Source of the DNA: Bacillus sp. KH172YL63
Lineage (GTDB): Bacteria; Bacillota; Bacilli; Bacillales; Bacillaceae_B
DNA length: 64,000 nt
Direction: 5' to 3'
Assembly (NCBI RefSeq): GCF_011398925.1
Contig: NZ_AP022842.1
Span: forward strand, 4,064,001 to 4,128,000
The translations under genes were made by a program, and so were the position numbers. Every line of letters starts with the position of its first letter. Within the stretch, counting starts at the first letter, position 1. The notes under the pieces are model-generated. The model was not told the origin of the DNA. It did not search any database and saw only the letters and a program-made list of their open reading frames with translations. Shown one piece after another: positions 18,563 through 31,675 of this stretch.

Positions 18563-19525
18563 TTATTTCATTACAAGGTTCGGCTTCTTCTGAAGGCTGT
18601 GTCGGCCGTCGATGAAGCGGACGGTTCCGGACTTGGCACGCATGACAACTGAGTGGGTCAGACCATATGCCCCTTTCAGCTGGACGCCCCTCAACAGCTC
18701 CCCGTCTGTTACACCGGTTGCTGCAAAGATTGCATCGTCACCGCATACCAGATCTTCCATCCGAAGCACTTTGTTCACATCAAGCCCCATTCCGATACAG
18801 CGTTGAAGCTCAGCATCGTTTTGAGGAAGCAGCTTTCCTTGAATTTCTCCGCCAAGACATTTCAGCGCAACCGCTGCAAGGACACCTTCAGGCGCGCCTC
18901 CTGATCCGAACAGGATGTCGACACCGGTATGATCGAATGCGGTGTTCATGGCCCCGGCCACATCACCATCGTTGATCAGCTTGATGCGGGCACCTGCTTC
19001 TCTCAGCTGTTGGATAATCTGTTCATGACGCGGACGATTCAGGACGGTTGCGACCACATCTTCAATGTCCTTGTTCTTCGCTTTTGCAACGGCTTTCAAA
19101 TTGTCGATGACCGAAGCGTTGATATCGATCTTCCCGACAGCTTCCGGTCCGACCGCAATTTTGTCCATATACATATCCGGTGCATTCAGTAGGTTCCCAT
19201 GATCTGCCACTGCAAGTACCGCAAGTGCATTCCAGCCACCTGAAGCAACGATGTTCGTCCCTTCGAGCGGATCGACGGCCACGTCAACACGCGGGCCGTA
19301 GCCGGTCCCTAATTTCTCACCGATATAAAGCATCGGAGCTTCATCCATTTCGCCTTCACCGATGACAACCGTCCCTTTCATCGGAACCGTATCGAACACG
19401 TCGCGCATAGCAGAAGTAGCAGCGTCATCTGCTTCATCCTTCTTCCCGCGACCCATCCATCTCGCCGATGCAAGGGCAGCCCCTTCTGTTACTCGAATAA
19501 GCTCCATTGATAAACTTCTTTCCAT
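18563..19525 (-). CDS. glpX: fructose-1,6-bisphosphatase class II
   Basis: 320 residues from ATG 19525 ([10 protein letters not shown]), with GGGAGG upstream. GlpX family: a lithium-sensitive phosphatase fold with the metal sites [15 protein letters not shown] and [11 protein letters not shown], and [12 protein letters not shown]. Dephosphorylates fructose-1,6-bisphosphate in gluconeogenesis. Gene order fbaA-tal-murZ-glpX-rho is that of B. subtilis. Confidence 0.94.
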   Translation of the reverse strand: MERSLSMELIRVTEGAALASARWMGRGKKDEADDAATSAMRDVFDTVPMKGTVVIGEGEMDEAPMLYIGEKLGTGYGPRVDVAVDPLEGTNIVASGGWNALAVLAVADHGNLLNAPDMYMDKIAVGPEAVGKIDINASVIDNLKAVAKAKNKDIEDVVATVLNRPRHEQIIQQLREAGARIKLINDGDVAGAMNTAFDHTGVDILFGSGGAPEGVLAAVALKCLGGEIQGKLLPQNDAELQRCIGMGLDVNKVLRMEDLVCGDDAIFAATGVTDGELLRGVQLKGAYGLTHSVVMRAKSGTVRFIDGRHSLQKKPNLVMK

Positions 19526-19720
19526 GTATATAGCCTCCCGTAATCCCTTTTGTTTTACAATCACGTTCAATTGTATAACATATTAACAGATTTATTGTAA
19601 CACATTAAAGCGTTTCGAGAGACTTATTTTCTAAAAAAGTAGGACACAATGGGGTGGAAATTCATTGATTTTCAGGAAACGGAGGAAAAACGTTGCAAAA
19701 ACGGTCCTTCAAAATATGCT

Positions 19721-19757
19721 ACAGGTGATCGATTTCCCGGAGGAATCGATCACCTGT
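19721..19757 (-). terminator. terminator hairpin of murZ
   Basis: Perfect 14-bp stem ACAGGTGATCGATT/AATCGATCACCTGT around a short loop, followed on the minus strand by AGCATATTTTG. Confidence 0.7.
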
Positions 19758-19768
19758 ACATGATACAT

Positions 19769-21052
19769 TTACGACTTCAACTGCTCCAGTTCTTCCGCAG
19801 ACATCTTTTCACGCCAGATCGTGGCACCGAGTCCTTCGAGTTTGGCAACGAGGTCGCTGTACCCGCGATCGATGTGCTCAAGGCCCGTCACTTCGGTGAT
19901 TCCTTCTGCCATTAAGCCGGCAATGACAAGGGCGGCTCCTGCACGGAGGTCACTTGCCTTCACTTTGGCTCCCTGCAGCTGGACAGGACCGTTGACGATC
20001 GCAGAGCGGCCTTCTACCTTGATTGTCGCATTCATTCTTCGAAGCTCATCAATGTGCTTGAAACGTGCTGAATAGATCGTATCCGTTACGACGGCAGATC
20101 CTTCCGCACGGTTCAGCAAGGTTGTGAACGGCTGCTGAAGATCAGTAGGGAAACCTGGATACACAAGCGTTTTGACATCGACAGATTTGAGCTTGTCCGC
20201 TTGGCCGATAAAGATCTGATCATCATTCGTTTCAACGGGCACGCCCATTTCACGGAGCTTTGCAATGACTGATTCCATATGTAATGGGATGACATTGTCT
20301 ACGAGTACTCCTTTTCCTACTGCCGCAGCCAGGATCATGAATGTTCCCGCTTCGATCCGGTCAGGGATGATGGTGTGACGGCAGCCGTGAAGCTCGTCCA
20401 CTCCGTCTATACGGATGACGTCGGTACCGGCACCCTTGATTTTCGCGCCCATATTGCTGAGTAATGTTGCGACATCGATGATTTCAGGTTCTTTCGCGGC
20501 ATTTTCGATGATTGTACGCCCTTTGGCACGGACCGCGGCAAGCATGATGTTGATTGTTGCCCCGACGCTGACGACATCAAGATAGATGCGGGCGCCCTTC
20601 AGTTCATCGGCGCGCAAATAAATCGCACCTTGTTCATTGGTGACTTCTGCACCGAGGGCTTCAAATCCCTTTATATGCTGATCGATCGGACGGGGACCAA
20701 GGTGGCAGCCGCCAGGCAGTCCGATGACAGCCTTTTTGAAGCGTCCAAGCATGGCGCCCATCAGGTAATAAGAAGCACGGAGCTTCTTCACTTTTCCGCT
20801 TGGCAGCGGCATGGATACCATCCGGCTTGGATCGACACTCATTTCCCCATCATCCAACGCGACTGTGCCACCGATTTCCTCTAACAGGCTCTTCAGTGTC
20901 CTTACATCAGAGATGTCCGGCAAACCTTCGATCGTGACCGGTGAATCAGCCAGGATCGTTGCCGGGATCAAGGCTACCGCACTATTTTTGGCCCCACTGA
21001 CTTTAATGGTGCCTTCAAGGGGATATCCTCCTGCAATTTTTAGCTTTTCCAT
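19769..21052 (-). CDS. murZ: UDP-N-acetylglucosamine 1-carboxyvinyltransferase (MurA2/MurZ)
   Basis: 427 residues from ATG 21052 ([18 protein letters not shown] upstream). Transfers enolpyruvate from PEP to UDP-GlcNAc, the first committed step of peptidoglycan synthesis. The fosfomycin-target Cys116 is present in [19 protein letters not shown] near residue 22 is also conserved. Its place beside tal and fbaA marks it as the second MurA paralogue (MurAB/MurZ) rather than the main MurAA. Confidence 0.94.
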   Translation of the reverse strand: MEKLKIAGGYPLEGTIKVSGAKNSAVALIPATILADSPVTIEGLPDISDVRTLKSLLEEIGGTVALDDGEMSVDPSRMVSMPLPSGKVKKLRASYYLMGAMLGRFKKAVIGLPGGCHLGPRPIDQHIKGFEALGAEVTNEQGAIYLRADELKGARIYLDVVSVGATINIMLAAVRAKGRTIIENAAKEPEIIDVATLLSNMGAKIKGAGTDVIRIDGVDELHGCRHTIIPDRIEAGTFMILAAAVGKGVLVDNVIPLHMESVIAKLREMGVPVETNDDQIFIGQADKLKSVDVKTLVYPGFPTDLQQPFTTLLNRAEGSAVVTDTIYSARFKHIDELRRMNATIKVEGRSAIVNGPVQLQGAKVKASDLRAGAALVIAGLMAEGITEVTGLEHIDRGYSDLVAKLEGLGATIWREKMSAEELEQLKS

Positions 21053-21226
21053 ATTAAACTCCCTTCCACTGTTCATCGGCTCAGACTTCTCCTCACCAAT
21101 AACAGAAAGGATTATTTTTCCAATAGAAGACGTTCTAAGAAGTATTGTCTACTAGTGTATACATATTTCGTCAAAACATGTATAGGAGAATCGAATTTTT
21201 TTCGTGTGGACCGATCGACCTATACG

Positions 21227-21868
21227 CTAGCGGTTGTTCCAGTCATTCAGGAATGCATCGATTCCTTTGTCTGTAAGGGGATGCTGGAACATTTGCTTTA
21301 ATACTTTAAGTGGGACAGTGGCAATATGAGCCCCTCTCAGTGCCGCTTCCGTAATGTGCTGCGGGTGGCGGGTGGATGCTGCGATGATTTCAGTTTCCAG
21401 TTCGTGAATCGCAAAGATTTCAGCAATCTGGGAAACAAGTTCCAGTCCGTCCTGACCGATATCATCCAGTCTGCCTAAGAACGGTGATACGTAGGTGGCT
21501 CCTGCACGTGCTGCAAGCAAAGCCTGGTTCGCACTGAAGATCAATGTAACATTCGTCTTGATCCCTTCTTTAGCGAAAGTCGATGCAGCCGTCAATCCAT
21601 CCGGTGTCATCGGCAGCTTCACCGTAATATTTGGCGCGATTTTTGCCAGCTCCCGTCCCTCTTTGATCATGCCTTCCGCGTCTGTCGCGATGACTTCCGC
21701 ACTGACAGAACCAGGGACAAGATCCGTGATTTCCTTCAAGCGGTCTTCAAATGTGACGCCTTTCTCCTTGGCTACAAGCGACGGATTGGTTGTCACCCCT
21801 GAAATGATACCCCATTCAAATGCTTCTTTAATTTCACTCATGTTTGCTGTGTCAATGAAAAATTTCAT
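21227..21868 (-). CDS. tal: transaldolase-family protein (YwjH/Tal)
   Basis: 213 residues, the short transaldolase/fructose-6-phosphate-aldolase type. The Schiff-base lysine is Lys84 in ITVKLPMT, and SGVTTNPSL and [12 protein letters not shown] are intact. Probably moves a dihydroxyacetone unit between sugar phosphates in the pentose phosphate pathway. ATG start with AAAGGACAT. It lies between fbaA and murZ. No strong terminator is evident after it. Confidence 0.92.
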   Translation of the reverse strand: MKFFIDTANMSEIKEAFEWGIISGVTTNPSLVAKEKGVTFEDRLKEITDLVPGSVSAEVIATDAEGMIKEGRELAKIAPNITVKLPMTPDGLTAASTFAKEGIKTNVTLIFSANQALLAARAGATYVSPFLGRLDDIGQDGLELVSQIAEIFAIHELETEIIAASTRHPQHITEAALRGAHIATVPLKVLKQMFQHPLTDKGIDAFLNDWNNR

Positions 21869-22043
21869 GTCCTTTTACCCCTTTTTCGACAAAATTTTCA
21901 ATCTATTTTAAAGGAACGGAAGGGACTGACCCAGTATCAAACCTCTCCTGGTGCCAGTCCCATCCCTCAACATCATTCTTTTTCTACCACGATTGGACAG
22001 GGTCTAATCTACATCAGACACCATTTCCAAACATTACCTGTCA

Positions 22044-22901
22044 TTACGCTTGGTTAGAAGAACCGAATTCGCGCATTTTACCAGCAACTGTCGCTTTGAT
22101 CGCTTCACGAGCTGGCCCCATGTATTTACGTGGGTCATAGACTTCTGTATCCGCTGCAAGTACTTCACGTACTGCTTTAGCAGAAGCAATTTGGTTTTCA
22201 GTGTTTACGTTGATTTTAGCTGTTCCGTAAGAAATCGCTTTTTGGATATCTTTTGTAGGGATTCCAGTTCCGCCGTGAAGTACTAGAGGTACACCAGTAG
22301 CTGCTCCGATTTCTTCCATTTCCTTGAATCCAAGGTTTGGTTCACCTTTGTAAGGACCGTGAACAGAACCTAGTGCAGGTGCAAGTGTGTCGATACCAGT
22401 GCGTTCCACTAGCTCTTGACACTCTTTAGGATCTGCATAGATTACGCCATCAGCGATGATGTCATCTTCTTGTCCACCGACAGTTCCAAGCTCAGCTTCA
22501 ACAGAAACACCTTTAGAATGAGCATATTCTACCACTTTAGAAGTGATTTCAATGTTCTCTTCGAAAGGACCGTGAGAAGCATCGATCATAACAGATGTGA
22601 AACCTGCATCGATTGCTTCTTTACATTTGTCATAGCTTGAACCGTGGTCTAAGTGGATTGCAACAGGTACTGTGATGTTTAAGTCTTCCATAAGACCTTC
22701 AACCATTTTCACAACTGTTTTGAATCCGCTCATGTAACGGGCTGCACCTTCAGATACACCAAGGATGACAGGTGATTTCTCTTCTTCTGCAGCTTGCAGG
22801 ATCGCTTGAGTGAACTCAAGGTTATTCAGGTTGAATTGACCTACAGCATAGCTGTTTTCTTTTGCTTTGATAAGCATGTCTTTCATAGAAACTAAAGGCA
22901 T
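22044..22901 (-). CDS. fbaA: fructose-bisphosphate aldolase class II
   Basis: 285 residues, full length. Zinc-dependent aldolase of glycolysis and gluconeogenesis. Zinc ligand and catalytic region [11 protein letters not shown] near residue 85; [12 protein letters not shown] and VLHGGTGIP carry further His ligands and the phosphate loop. ATG start with a perfect AAAGGAGGAA. Codon choice is that of a highly expressed gene, with many GAA/GGT/ATC codons. Confidence 0.96.
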   Translation of the reverse strand: MPLVSMKDMLIKAKENSYAVGQFNLNNLEFTQAILQAAEEEKSPVILGVSEGAARYMSGFKTVVKMVEGLMEDLNITVPVAIHLDHGSSYDKCKEAIDAGFTSVMIDASHGPFEENIEITSKVVEYAHSKGVSVEAELGTVGGQEDDIIADGVIYADPKECQELVERTGIDTLAPALGSVHGPYKGEPNLGFKEMEEIGAATGVPLVLHGGTGIPTKDIQKAISYGTAKINVNTENQIASAKAVREVLAADTEVYDPRKYMGPAREAIKATVAGKMREFGSSNQA

Positions 22902-22997
22902 GGTTATTTCCTCCTTTTATTCAGTCAGTGCACCATTCTGATAGAAATGGCGGTCCGGTATCGGGCACCTTATGACATTGTTTGCAATTTCACTTGT

Positions 22998-23027
22998 ATC
23001 ATACCAAAACACAATTGATTTTACCAA
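22998..23027 (-). promoter_or_regulatory. candidate sigma-A promoter of fbaA
   Basis: Minus strand TTGGTA (23027-23022), 18 bases, TATGAT (23003-22998). Confidence 0.5.
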
Positions 23028-23081
23028 CTGCAGAGGCGAATTGTTAAAAATACTACTATTTTCACTATTCAAACAAAAGAG

Positions 23082-23444
23082 TTAAGCTGGAATATATTGT
23101 TTGACTGCTTTTCTGATATCATCAATATCAAAAGGCTTCGCGAAATGAGTAAGCGCTCCCAGGTCTTTCGCTTCCTGGATCATGTCGAGCTCACCGTATG
23201 CGGTCATGATGATGACGCGGATATCCGCATCCTTCTGTTTCATCCGTTTCAGAATTTCAATACCATCCATCCCGGGGATCTTCATATCTAATAAAACCAA
23301 ATCAGGGGAGTGCTTATCAACGATCTCCAGCGCCTGGATCCCGTTTGCTGCCTGAAACGTCTGGTAGCCTTCCTTTTGTAACACTTCATTCAATAGTATT
23401 CTAATACCAAATTGATCGTCTACAATCAGAATTTTCTCATTCAT
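23082..23444 (-). CDS. spo0F: sporulation response regulator Spo0F
   Basis: 120-residue stand-alone receiver domain from ATG 23444 ([10 protein letters not shown]). The acidic pocket is Asp9/Asp10, the phosphorylated residue is Asp53 in [13 protein letters not shown], then Thr/Ala in IMTAYGE and Lys in HFAKPFD. It takes phosphate from sporulation kinases and passes it to Spo0B in the phosphorelay. A sigma-H promoter lies 70 bases upstream. Confidence 0.96.
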   Translation of the reverse strand: MNEKILIVDDQFGIRILLNEVLQKEGYQTFQAANGIQALEIVDKHSPDLVLLDMKIPGMDGIEILKRMKQKDADIRVIIMTAYGELDMIQEAKDLGALTHFAKPFDIDDIRKAVKQYIPA

Positions 23445-23519
23445 ACTTCCATTCCCCTTCACATTAAAGTAAATTATGTATTACTCCTATAAGCAAACCG
23501 TTAATTGTATATATATTAC

Positions 23520-23548
23520 TTATTCTCTTTTTTCTGTTAAAATCCTGC
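23520..23548 (-). promoter_or_regulatory. sigma-H promoter of spo0F
   Basis: Minus strand GCAGGATTT (23548-23540), 11 bases, AGAGAATAA (23528-23520), a full match to the sigma-H pattern RNAGGAWWW-N11-RNNGAATWW. spo0F is sigma-H dependent in B. subtilis. Confidence 0.8.
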
Positions 23549-23562
23549 CCGCAACAGAGATT

Positions 23563-23616
23563 TTGCCCCAGACCTTTTTCCCCTTTATAATAAGCGTTAT
23601 GATGACAAATGTCGAA
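23563..23616 (+). promoter_or_regulatory. sigma-A promoter of ywjG with a Spo0A box
   Basis: TTGCCC (23563-23568), 17 bases, TATAAT (23586-23591). TGTCGAA at 23610-23616 matches the 0A box and would lie just after the start site. It could also act on divergent spo0F. A single 7-mer match is weak evidence. Confidence 0.5.
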
Positions 23617-23641
23617 GTAAAAATGAAGGAGTTTATATTCT

Positions 23642-24166
23642 ATGATTAAAATGTTCACAACCCAGTTAACGGGACTGTTCAAACGCATGTATGATAAACA
23701 GGAATTTGAAATCGAGGACGGTGCCCGCCTCCTCGCACAGGCTGCAATCGGCCAGGGAAACATCTATATTAAGGGATACGGCGAAATGGAAGCTGTCACT
23801 GCAGAAGCGCTATACGGTGCAGAGCCTCTGCCGTCTGCCAAAAGACTGGATGCTTCCACCACTATCACGGAAGCAGACCGCGTACTGATTCTTACCCGAT
23901 TTTCAACCGATGAAGAAGCTGTGGCGCTCGGCCGTAAATTGGCCGATGCAGGCGTTCCATTTGTAGCAGTATCAGGTGTGGTGGAAGGAGAAGAGAGTCT
24001 CTTGAACCTTGCCGATGTACACCTTGATACAAAATTGATTAAGGGGATGCTTCCCGGCGAAGAAATCGGCGAGCGTGTCAGCTTCCCGTCCAGCATGGCT
24101 GCCCTTTACCTCTATTTCGCACTGGGCTTTGTGATCCGTGAGATGCTGGAGGAATATGAGGAATAG
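23642..24166 (+). CDS. ywjG: DUF2529 protein YwjG
   Basis: 174 residues, divergent from spo0F, as ywjG is in B. subtilis. Starts MIKMFTTQLTGLFKR. The region from about residue 30 (GNIYIKGYGEMEAV) to 120, with ITEADRVLILTRFSTDEEAV and PFVAVSGV, resembles sugar-isomerase (SIS)-like folds. No function is known to me. ATG start with AATGAAGGAG. Its promoter shares the intergenic region with spo0F. Confidence 0.85.
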   Translation: MIKMFTTQLTGLFKRMYDKQEFEIEDGARLLAQAAIGQGNIYIKGYGEMEAVTAEALYGAEPLPSAKRLDASTTITEADRVLILTRFSTDEEAVALGRKLADAGVPFVAVSGVVEGEESLLNLADVHLDTKLIKGMLPGEEIGERVSFPSSMAALYLYFALGFVIREMLEEYEE

Positions 24167-24394
24167 GAATCTGGAGGATGGAATTCCAGGGCAAATATAC
24201 AAAATGTATTTTGTTTTTGAACACCACAGTTGATTTCCATGCAGGACCTTTCCTCGGGCGGAAGGCTATTCTAATAAATGCGTTGTTGTTTTATAATTTC
24301 GAGATATGGTCCCTGTCCAACCATGGAGGCGCTTCGACGCACCAAGTTTGCGAGAACAGCCTGTCTCTTCAAGCACTTCTATATTGAAAAATAC

Positions 24395-24430
24395 ACAAAA
24401 AAAGCTCTCCCGATAAAGGAGAGCTTTTTC
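24395..24430. terminator. bidirectional terminator between ywjG and pyrG
   Basis: AAAGCTCTCC/GGAGAGCTTT stem flanked by A and T runs; serves convergent ywjG and pyrG. The region 24170-24390 before it shows no gene. Confidence 0.85.
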
Positions 24431-24440
24431 TATGCCAATT

Positions 24441-26284
<1,844 letters not shown>

Positions 26285-26323
26285 ACAAAAAACGCCCCGC
26301 TTACAATCAAGTAAGGGGAGCGT
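26285..26323 (-). terminator. intrinsic terminator of rpoE
   Basis: Stem ACGCTCCCCTTAC/GTAAGCGGGGCGT followed by TTTTTTG on the minus strand. Confidence 0.9.
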
Positions 26324-26429
26324 GATATACGTTATTCGTCCTTTTTTAAGGAGCCCAAATAAAATACTACCTTCCGAGACGGAAGAAGTCAAGCATAGAA
26401 TCATGTCGGAAAATGGAATGAATCCGGGA

Positions 26430-26987
26430 TTATTTCTCCTCTTCTTCGTCCTCGTCATCTTCGTCCAATTCGTCAATGTCAAGATCCTCGTCATCTTCAT
26501 CGATCTCAAGATCTTCATCCGTATCATCATCATCATCATCTGAAAGATCGTCCTCGTCATCTGTCAGATCATCTTCATCATCGGCATCATCCAGATCCTC
26601 ATAATCAAGGTCTTCATCATCGAGGTCATCGAAATCTTCAAAGTCCAGATCTTCGTCATCGCTTTTCTTCGATTTTTTCTTCTTGCTTGATTTCATCGTA
26701 GGCACGGTTTCTTCCTCGATTTGATCAACAGGGTACCATTCACGAAGTCCCCATGTGTTGTCTCCCATTGCAAGGAAACGGCCATCGATGTTCATATCTG
26801 TGTAGAATTGAAGCAAACGGCTGCGTACCTCTTCATCGGAGATTTCAAGAAGACCCTTGATTTCCTTTACGATTTCTTCGAAGGCCATTGCCTTCTTCTT
26901 CGTTGCTAATATTTCATGTGCCAACTCAATAAAAGATGTTTGACGTAATTCTTCTTTGGATAACTGTTTTAGACTCACTTTACGCAC
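26430..26987 (-). CDS. rpoE: RNA polymerase delta subunit
   Basis: 185 residues. Folded N-terminal HARE-type domain (about 1-90: SFIELAHEILATKKKAMAFE and LGDNTWGLREWYPVD), a short Lys-rich patch, then an almost pure Asp/Glu tail of about 75 residues. The tail speeds polymerase recycling by displacing nucleic acid. Repetitive GAT/GAA codons make the tail length prone to change. In B. subtilis it follows fadF-acdA; here the acyl-CoA island is much larger. Confidence 0.95.
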   Translation of the reverse strand: MRKVSLKQLSKEELRQTSFIELAHEILATKKKAMAFEEIVKEIKGLLEISDEEVRSRLLQFYTDMNIDGRFLAMGDNTWGLREWYPVDQIEEETVPTMKSSKKKKSKKSDDEDLDFEDFDDLDDEDLDYEDLDDADDEDDLTDDEDDLSDDDDDDTDEDLEIDEDDEDLDIDELDEDDEDEEEEK

Positions 26988-27005
26988 TTCCTTTCTCTAT
27001 TTCAC

Positions 27006-27022
27006 ACTCTACTTGGTAGAGT
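27006..27022. promoter_or_regulatory. palindrome in the rpoE leader
   Basis: ACTCTAC-TTG-GTAGAGT, a perfect 7-bp inverted repeat 20-35 bases before rpoE. No T run follows, so it is not a terminator. It may be an operator or an mRNA hairpin. Confidence 0.35.
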
Positions 27023-27138
27023 AAAAAAGGGCAAAAATTCTCCATTATCAATTTTAACCATATTAATCATTATAAACAATAAAAAAGACTTTATGCTATA
27101 CCTATCTCGTAATTCTATCATTTTTTTCGCAGCCTGCT

Positions 27139-27321
27139 TCAGGAGGGTCTTCCGCCTTCCCCGGCCTCTTCTTTCTGACTATTCTTCAACACACGGTATG
27201 CTTCATAGAATAAATAGAAGGAAAACAGTAAGAAAGGGATTGCGCCCAGCTGAATCTGATATAAGAGGACCGCGATATAAATGATGATGATCAATGTTAT
27301 GTAACGTAAAAGGGTCTTCAC
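27139..27321 (-). CDS. small membrane protein of unknown function
   Basis: 60 residues starting at GTG 27321 (MKTLLRYITL), with GGATG upstream. Two hydrophobic segments (about 5-22 and 26-44) are followed by a charged tail KNSQKEEAGEGGRPS. I do not recognise a family. It lies between icmF and rpoE, reading the same way. Confidence 0.6.
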   Translation of the reverse strand: MKTLLRYITLIIIIYIAVLLYQIQLGAIPFLLFSFYLFYEAYRVLKNSQKEEAGEGGRPS

Positions 27322-27504
27322 AGTTTCACATCCAAACGTTTGTATCGTCTCCGCTCACTAGTCTGACAATTCTCATTATATAGGAAATCCTACCCTATAA
27401 CCATTAAGATCATGTTAAAAATTGGTTGATTCCGTATAAAGGATAGACGGTTTGGAGACTTTTTAAACTTGGCGGATGGATTTTACCTCTGAACGGCTTT
27501 CTTG

Positions 27505-27540
27505 AAAAAAGAGACCACTGCCTAGAACAGTAGTCTCATC
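27505..27540 (-). terminator. intrinsic terminator of icmF
   Basis: Stem GAGACTACTG/CAGTGGTCTC followed by six T on the minus strand. Confidence 0.9.
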
Positions 27541-27553
27541 TTCCTTTCAGTCG

Positions 27554-30500
27554 TTACATATTGCGGCGGTACTGTCCGCCCACTTCATAGAGGGCACGGG
27601 TAATTTGCCCGAGGCTTGCGACTTTGACCGTTTCCATCAGTTCTTCAAAGATATTGCCGCCGCCGACTGCCGCCTGCTTCAAACGGTTGAGGGCTTCTTC
27701 GGTTTTATCTTCGTGCTGTGATTGGAACTCCCGCAGGTTCTGAATTTGCGTTTCCTTTTCTTCCTTCGTCGCACGTGCGAGTTCCATGCTGTCCATCTGC
27801 TCTTCTGAAGGAGGATTCGGATTCAGATATGTGTTCACCCCGACGATCGGAAGCTCTCCCGAATGTTTCTTCATTTCGTAGAACATCGATTCTTCCTGGA
27901 TTTTCCCGCGTTGATACTGGGTCTCCATCGAGCCGAGCACCCCGCCCCGGTCATTCAGGCGGTCAAATTCCGTCAACACCATTTCTTCAACAAGGTCGGT
28001 CAGCTCTTCGACGATGAACGATCCTTGAAGCGGATTTTCATTTTTTGATAATCCGTGTTCTTTTGTGATGATCATCTGGATCGCCATCGCCCGGCGAACC
28101 GATTCCTCGGTCGGTGTCGTGATCGCTTCATCATAGGCATTCGTATGCAGGGAGTTACAGTTATCCTGCAGGGCCATCAACGCTTGAAGTGTCGTGCGGA
28201 TGTCATTGAAGTCAATTTCCTGGGCATGCAGGGAACGTCCTGATGTCTGGATGTGATACTTCAACTTTTGACTCCGTTCGTTCGCACCATATTTATCACG
28301 CATCACCGTTGACCAGATGCGGCGTGCCACACGGCCGATCACCGTATATTCAGGGTCGAGCCCGTTTGAGAAGAAGAAGGATAGGTTCGGTGCAAACGCA
28401 TTGATGTCCATTCCACGGCTTAAGTAGTACTCCACATAAGTGAAGCCATTCGCCAATGTAAAGGCGAGCTGGGAAATCGGATTTGCTCCCGCTTCTGCAA
28501 TATGGTAGCCGGAAATCGATACAGAGTAGTAGTTTCTCACTTTGTGATCAATGAAGTACTGCTGGATATCCCCCATCATGCGCAGGGCAAATTCCGTTGA
28601 GAAGATACAAGTGTTTTGTCCCTGGTCTTCTTTCAGGATATCTGCCTGAACCGTTCCCCGAACAACCTGCAGCGTCTGTTCCTTCACTTCCACATATTCC
28701 TCGACCGTAAGCACGCGGCCAAGCTCTTCTTCCTTCATGCGGATCTGCTGATCAATTGCTGTATTCATGTACATGGCAAGGATGATCGGTGCCGGGCCGT
28801 TGATTGTCATTGAAACCGACGTGGACGGTGCACACAGATCGAAGCCCGCGTACAGCTTCTTCATGTCTTCAAGCGTACAGATGCTGACGCCGCTCTCCCC
28901 GACTTTTCCATAGATGTCAGGACGGTGGTCCGGATCTTCCCCGTACAATGTCACCGAATCAAATGCCGTACTGAGTCGCTTCGCATCATCATCCTTCGAC
29001 AGATAGTGGAAGCGGCGGTTCGTCCGTTCCGGTGTCCCTTCCCCTGCGAACTGGCGCTTCGGATCTTCCCCTTTCCGTTTAAAAGGAAACACGCCTGCTG
29101 TATAAGGGAATGAGCCTGGCACATTTTCTTTATACACCCAGTCAAGGATCTGGCCGTAGTCCTTATATTTCGGAAGCGACACTTTTGGGATATCGAGACC
29201 GGATAAGCTCTTTGTCTTTAATTCAGTGATAATCTCCTTATCACGGATTTTCGTGACAAACTGATCCTTGCTGTATGTCTCTTTCAAGCTGTCCCATTTT
29301 TGTAAAATCTGTTTTGATTCTGCTGTCAGCTTATTTTCGACTTCTTCTTTCAGCGTTTGAAGGGATGTGATGACCCCATCATTGGTTTCTTTTTCGTTTA
29401 CTGCTTCGATCGCCCCTTCAAGCTGGAACAGCCTGCGTGCAAGCTTGACCTGCTCTTCGGCTTTTTTATGATAATGCCGCACCGTTTCGGCGATTTCACG
29501 GAGATAGTATCGGCGGTTGTTCGGGATGATGACGTTCTGCTTTTCCACGTCAGCATTTTTCGTGAATCCCGTCTTCCAGTCCAGCCCCATTTTCTTGTTC
29601 ACCGTTTCAATGACCGCTGCAAACAGTGCGTTCGTTCCCGGGTCATTGAACTGACTTGCGATCGTGCCGTACACCGGCATGTCATCCAGGTCTTTGTCAA
29701 ACAGCATATGACTGCGCTGATACTGCTTCTGCACCTGACGCCTTGCATCCTCCGAGCCTTTTCGCTCGAACTTATTGATGACGATCAAGTCTGCAAAGTC
29801 GATCATATCGATCTTCTCAAGCTGTGACGGCGCACCGAATTCACTCGTCATCACGTACATGGACATGTCGCAGATTTCAGCGATTTCCGCATCCCCCTGC
29901 CCGATTCCGCTCGTTTCAACGACGATCAGGTCATATCCTGCCGCCTTCACGACATTGATCGCATCCTTGATCGCAAGGGAAAGTTCCGTTTTCGACCCGC
30001 GTGTGGCAAGGCTTCGCATATAAACACGTGGATTGAAAATTGCATTCATACGGATCCGGTCCCCAAGAAGGGCCCCGCCCGTCTTTTGTTTCGTAGGATC
30101 GATGGACAAAATCGCGATTTTCTTCTCAGGAAGCTCGTTGATGAAGCGGCGGATGAGCTCATCAGTCAAGGAACTCTTCCCGGCGCCGCCTGTCCCGGTG
30201 ATTCCGAGGACCGGTGCTTTTTTCGCCAGATTCTTGATTTCAGAGAAGACTGTCTGAGCCGTTGCCGCCACTTCTTCATTTGCCCCTACCTGGTACTCGG
30301 CGAGTGAGATCAACTTGGAAACTGTATTCACATTCCCGCTGGACAGCTTCTCCACTTCTTGATTCAAACTCCCTTTGATTGTCGGGAAATCACATTCTTC
30401 GATCATATCGTTGATCATGCCTTGAAGACCCTGCGTCCGTCCGTCTTCAGGAGAGAAAATGCGGGCGATCCCGTATTCATGAAGCTCTTTGATTTCCCTC

Positions 30501-30820
30501 GGGATGATGACACCGCCCCCTCCGCCATAGATGCGGATGTGGGATGCCCCTCTTTCTTTTAGCAGGTCGTACATATATTTGAAGTATTCGACGTGACCGC
30601 CCTGATAAGATGAAATCGCAATCCCCTGAACATCTTCTTGAATAGCGGCATTGACGACTTCTTCCACAGAACGGTTGTGGCCCAAGTGGATCACTTCCGC
30701 CCCACTTGCCTGAATGATCCGGCGCATTATGTTGATCGACGCGTCATGTCCGTCGAACAGACTCGATGCCGTGACGAAACGGACATGATGCTTTGGTTTA
30801 TAAATCTCAACCGTGCTCAT
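27554..30820 (-). CDS. icmF: fused isobutyryl-CoA mutase IcmF
   Basis: 1088 residues in three parts. First, a B12-binding domain (about 1-140, with DGHDASI carrying the lower-ligand His). Second, a MeaB-type G-protein chaperone (about 200-410, P-loop [17 protein letters not shown] and NKFERKG in the NKxD position). Third, a methylmalonyl-CoA-mutase-type TIM barrel (about 550-1088, [30 protein letters not shown]). Interconverts isobutyryl-CoA and n-butyryl-CoA using adenosylcobalamin. ATG overlaps the TGA of the upstream tetR gene by four bases. Domain order distinguishes it from two-subunit mutases. Confidence 0.95.
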   Translation of the reverse strand: MSTVEIYKPKHHVRFVTASSLFDGHDASINIMRRIIQASGAEVIHLGHNRSVEEVVNAAIQEDVQGIAISSYQGGHVEYFKYMYDLLKERGASHIRIYGGGGGVIIPREIKELHEYGIARIFSPEDGRTQGLQGMINDMIEECDFPTIKGSLNQEVEKLSSGNVNTVSKLISLAEYQVGANEEVAATAQTVFSEIKNLAKKAPVLGITGTGGAGKSSLTDELIRRFINELPEKKIAILSIDPTKQKTGGALLGDRIRMNAIFNPRVYMRSLATRGSKTELSLAIKDAINVVKAAGYDLIVVETSGIGQGDAEIAEICDMSMYVMTSEFGAPSQLEKIDMIDFADLIVINKFERKGSEDARRQVQKQYQRSHMLFDKDLDDMPVYGTIASQFNDPGTNALFAAVIETVNKKMGLDWKTGFTKNADVEKQNVIIPNNRRYYLREIAETVRHYHKKAEEQVKLARRLFQLEGAIEAVNEKETNDGVITSLQTLKEEVENKLTAESKQILQKWDSLKETYSKDQFVTKIRDKEIITELKTKSLSGLDIPKVSLPKYKDYGQILDWVYKENVPGSFPYTAGVFPFKRKGEDPKRQFAGEGTPERTNRRFHYLSKDDDAKRLSTAFDSVTLYGEDPDHRPDIYGKVGESGVSICTLEDMKKLYAGFDLCAPSTSVSMTINGPAPIILAMYMNTAIDQQIRMKEEELGRVLTVEEYVEVKEQTLQVVRGTVQADILKEDQGQNTCIFSTEFALRMMGDIQQYFIDHKVRNYYSVSISGYHIAEAGANPISQLAFTLANGFTYVEYYLSRGMDINAFAPNLSFFFSNGLDPEYTVIGRVARRIWSTVMRDKYGANERSQKLKYHIQTSGRSLHAQEIDFNDIRTTLQALMALQDNCNSLHTNAYDEAITTPTEESVRRAMAIQMIITKEHGLSKNENPLQGSFIVEELTDLVEEMVLTEFDRLNDRGGVLGSMETQYQRGKIQEESMFYEMKKHSGELPIVGVNTYLNPNPPSEEQMDSMELARATKEEKETQIQNLREFQSQHEDKTEEALNRLKQAAVGGGNIFEELMETVKVASLGQITRALYEVGGQYRRNM

Positions 30821-31470
30821 ATTACTCCCCCTGTTCTCCCTTGTTTTTCAAATCCGATGATGCCTGTAAAGAGCAGTTCGATTTGAAGCTCGATATATTC
30901 CTCAAGCGTAAACCGCTTTTGCATCGCCCAGCGACGGAATCCCCACATCTGTCCCTGGACGAACACATTTTGAGCAAGCATATGGATCTGATTCGCATCA
31001 AGCTCAAGCTTTCCGCTTTCCACGCAGCCCTTGATGAGGTCTTCCACCATCCCGACCATCTCAAGTTCCTTCCTGAGGACGTACGGAAGGGCATCCTTCG
31101 ATAACGACTTCGCTTCCTGATACATGACGAGTACCTCATCCTGCATCCTGTCCATCACCTGAAAATAATGGGCGATGCCAAGCCTCAGGCTTTCGATCGT
31201 CCCCTTGCCCACATCCAGCTTCTCAAGCTCCAGACGGACCTGCTCATAAATGCTGTCACACACCAAATACAAGACATCTTCCTTTGTTCGTATATATTCA
31301 TACAGCGTTCCGATACTGAATCCGGCGGCCTTGGCAATCTCCCTTGTCGTGGTGCGATGAAACCCCTTTTGTTTAAACAAAGAGACGGCCCCCCGGATCA
31401 TCTGGTCACGCCGCTTCTCCACCAAACGCTCATCCTTAACAGAAGCATGAACTTCCCTCTTCTTATCCAA
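30817..31470 (-). CDS. TetR/AcrR-family regulator of the icmF island
   Basis: 217 residues, apparent TTG start at 31470 with AAAGGCGG upstream. HTH domain at about residues 25-70: [20 protein letters not shown] then [19 protein letters not shown]. The C-terminal ligand domain is typical of acyl-CoA-sensing TetR proteins. Its stop overlaps the icmF start (ATGA), so the two are translationally coupled. It probably senses an acyl-CoA and controls icmF and perhaps acdA. It differs clearly from B. subtilis FadR. Confidence 0.85.
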   Translation of the reverse strand: MDKKREVHASVKDERLVEKRRDQMIRGAVSLFKQKGFHRTTTREIAKAAGFSIGTLYEYIRTKEDVLYLVCDSIYEQVRLELEKLDVGKGTIESLRLGIAHYFQVMDRMQDEVLVMYQEAKSLSKDALPYVLRKELEMVGMVEDLIKGCVESGKLELDANQIHMLAQNVFVQGQMWGFRRWAMQKRFTLEEYIELQIELLFTGIIGFEKQGRTGGVI

Positions 31471-31515
31471 AACAACCGACCGCCTTTACAATCCATTTCT
31501 CCCATTGACCCCAAA

Positions 31516-31548
31516 CCATCTGCTTCATCCCCCAACAAAGCAGACGGC
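31516..31548 (-). terminator. hairpin after acdA
   Basis: Stem CCGTCTGCTT/AAGCAGATGG with a G-rich loop; the following T run is weak (GTTTGGGG). Some read-through into tetR-icmF is likely. Confidence 0.5.
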
Positions 31549-31675
31549 CTTTCATATGTGCAAGCACCGGGGCTGGCACGCTAACTGCTACGAAACCCTA
31601 TTAAGCCCATTGGTGCCTAACACGATTTCAACCTTACCGCAGATTCTTCCAGCAGGGTCTCTCCAACAAAATCCC

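Noticed and set aside
19735..19750. Noc-binding-like ATTTCCCGG in the murZ terminator
   Set aside because: Does not complete the 14-bp palindrome and is explained by the terminator loop.
24180..24390. Degraded copy of the GC-rich Bacillus repeat after ywjG
   Set aside because: Likeness to the 6808 fragment is limited to about 20 scattered bases; not secure.
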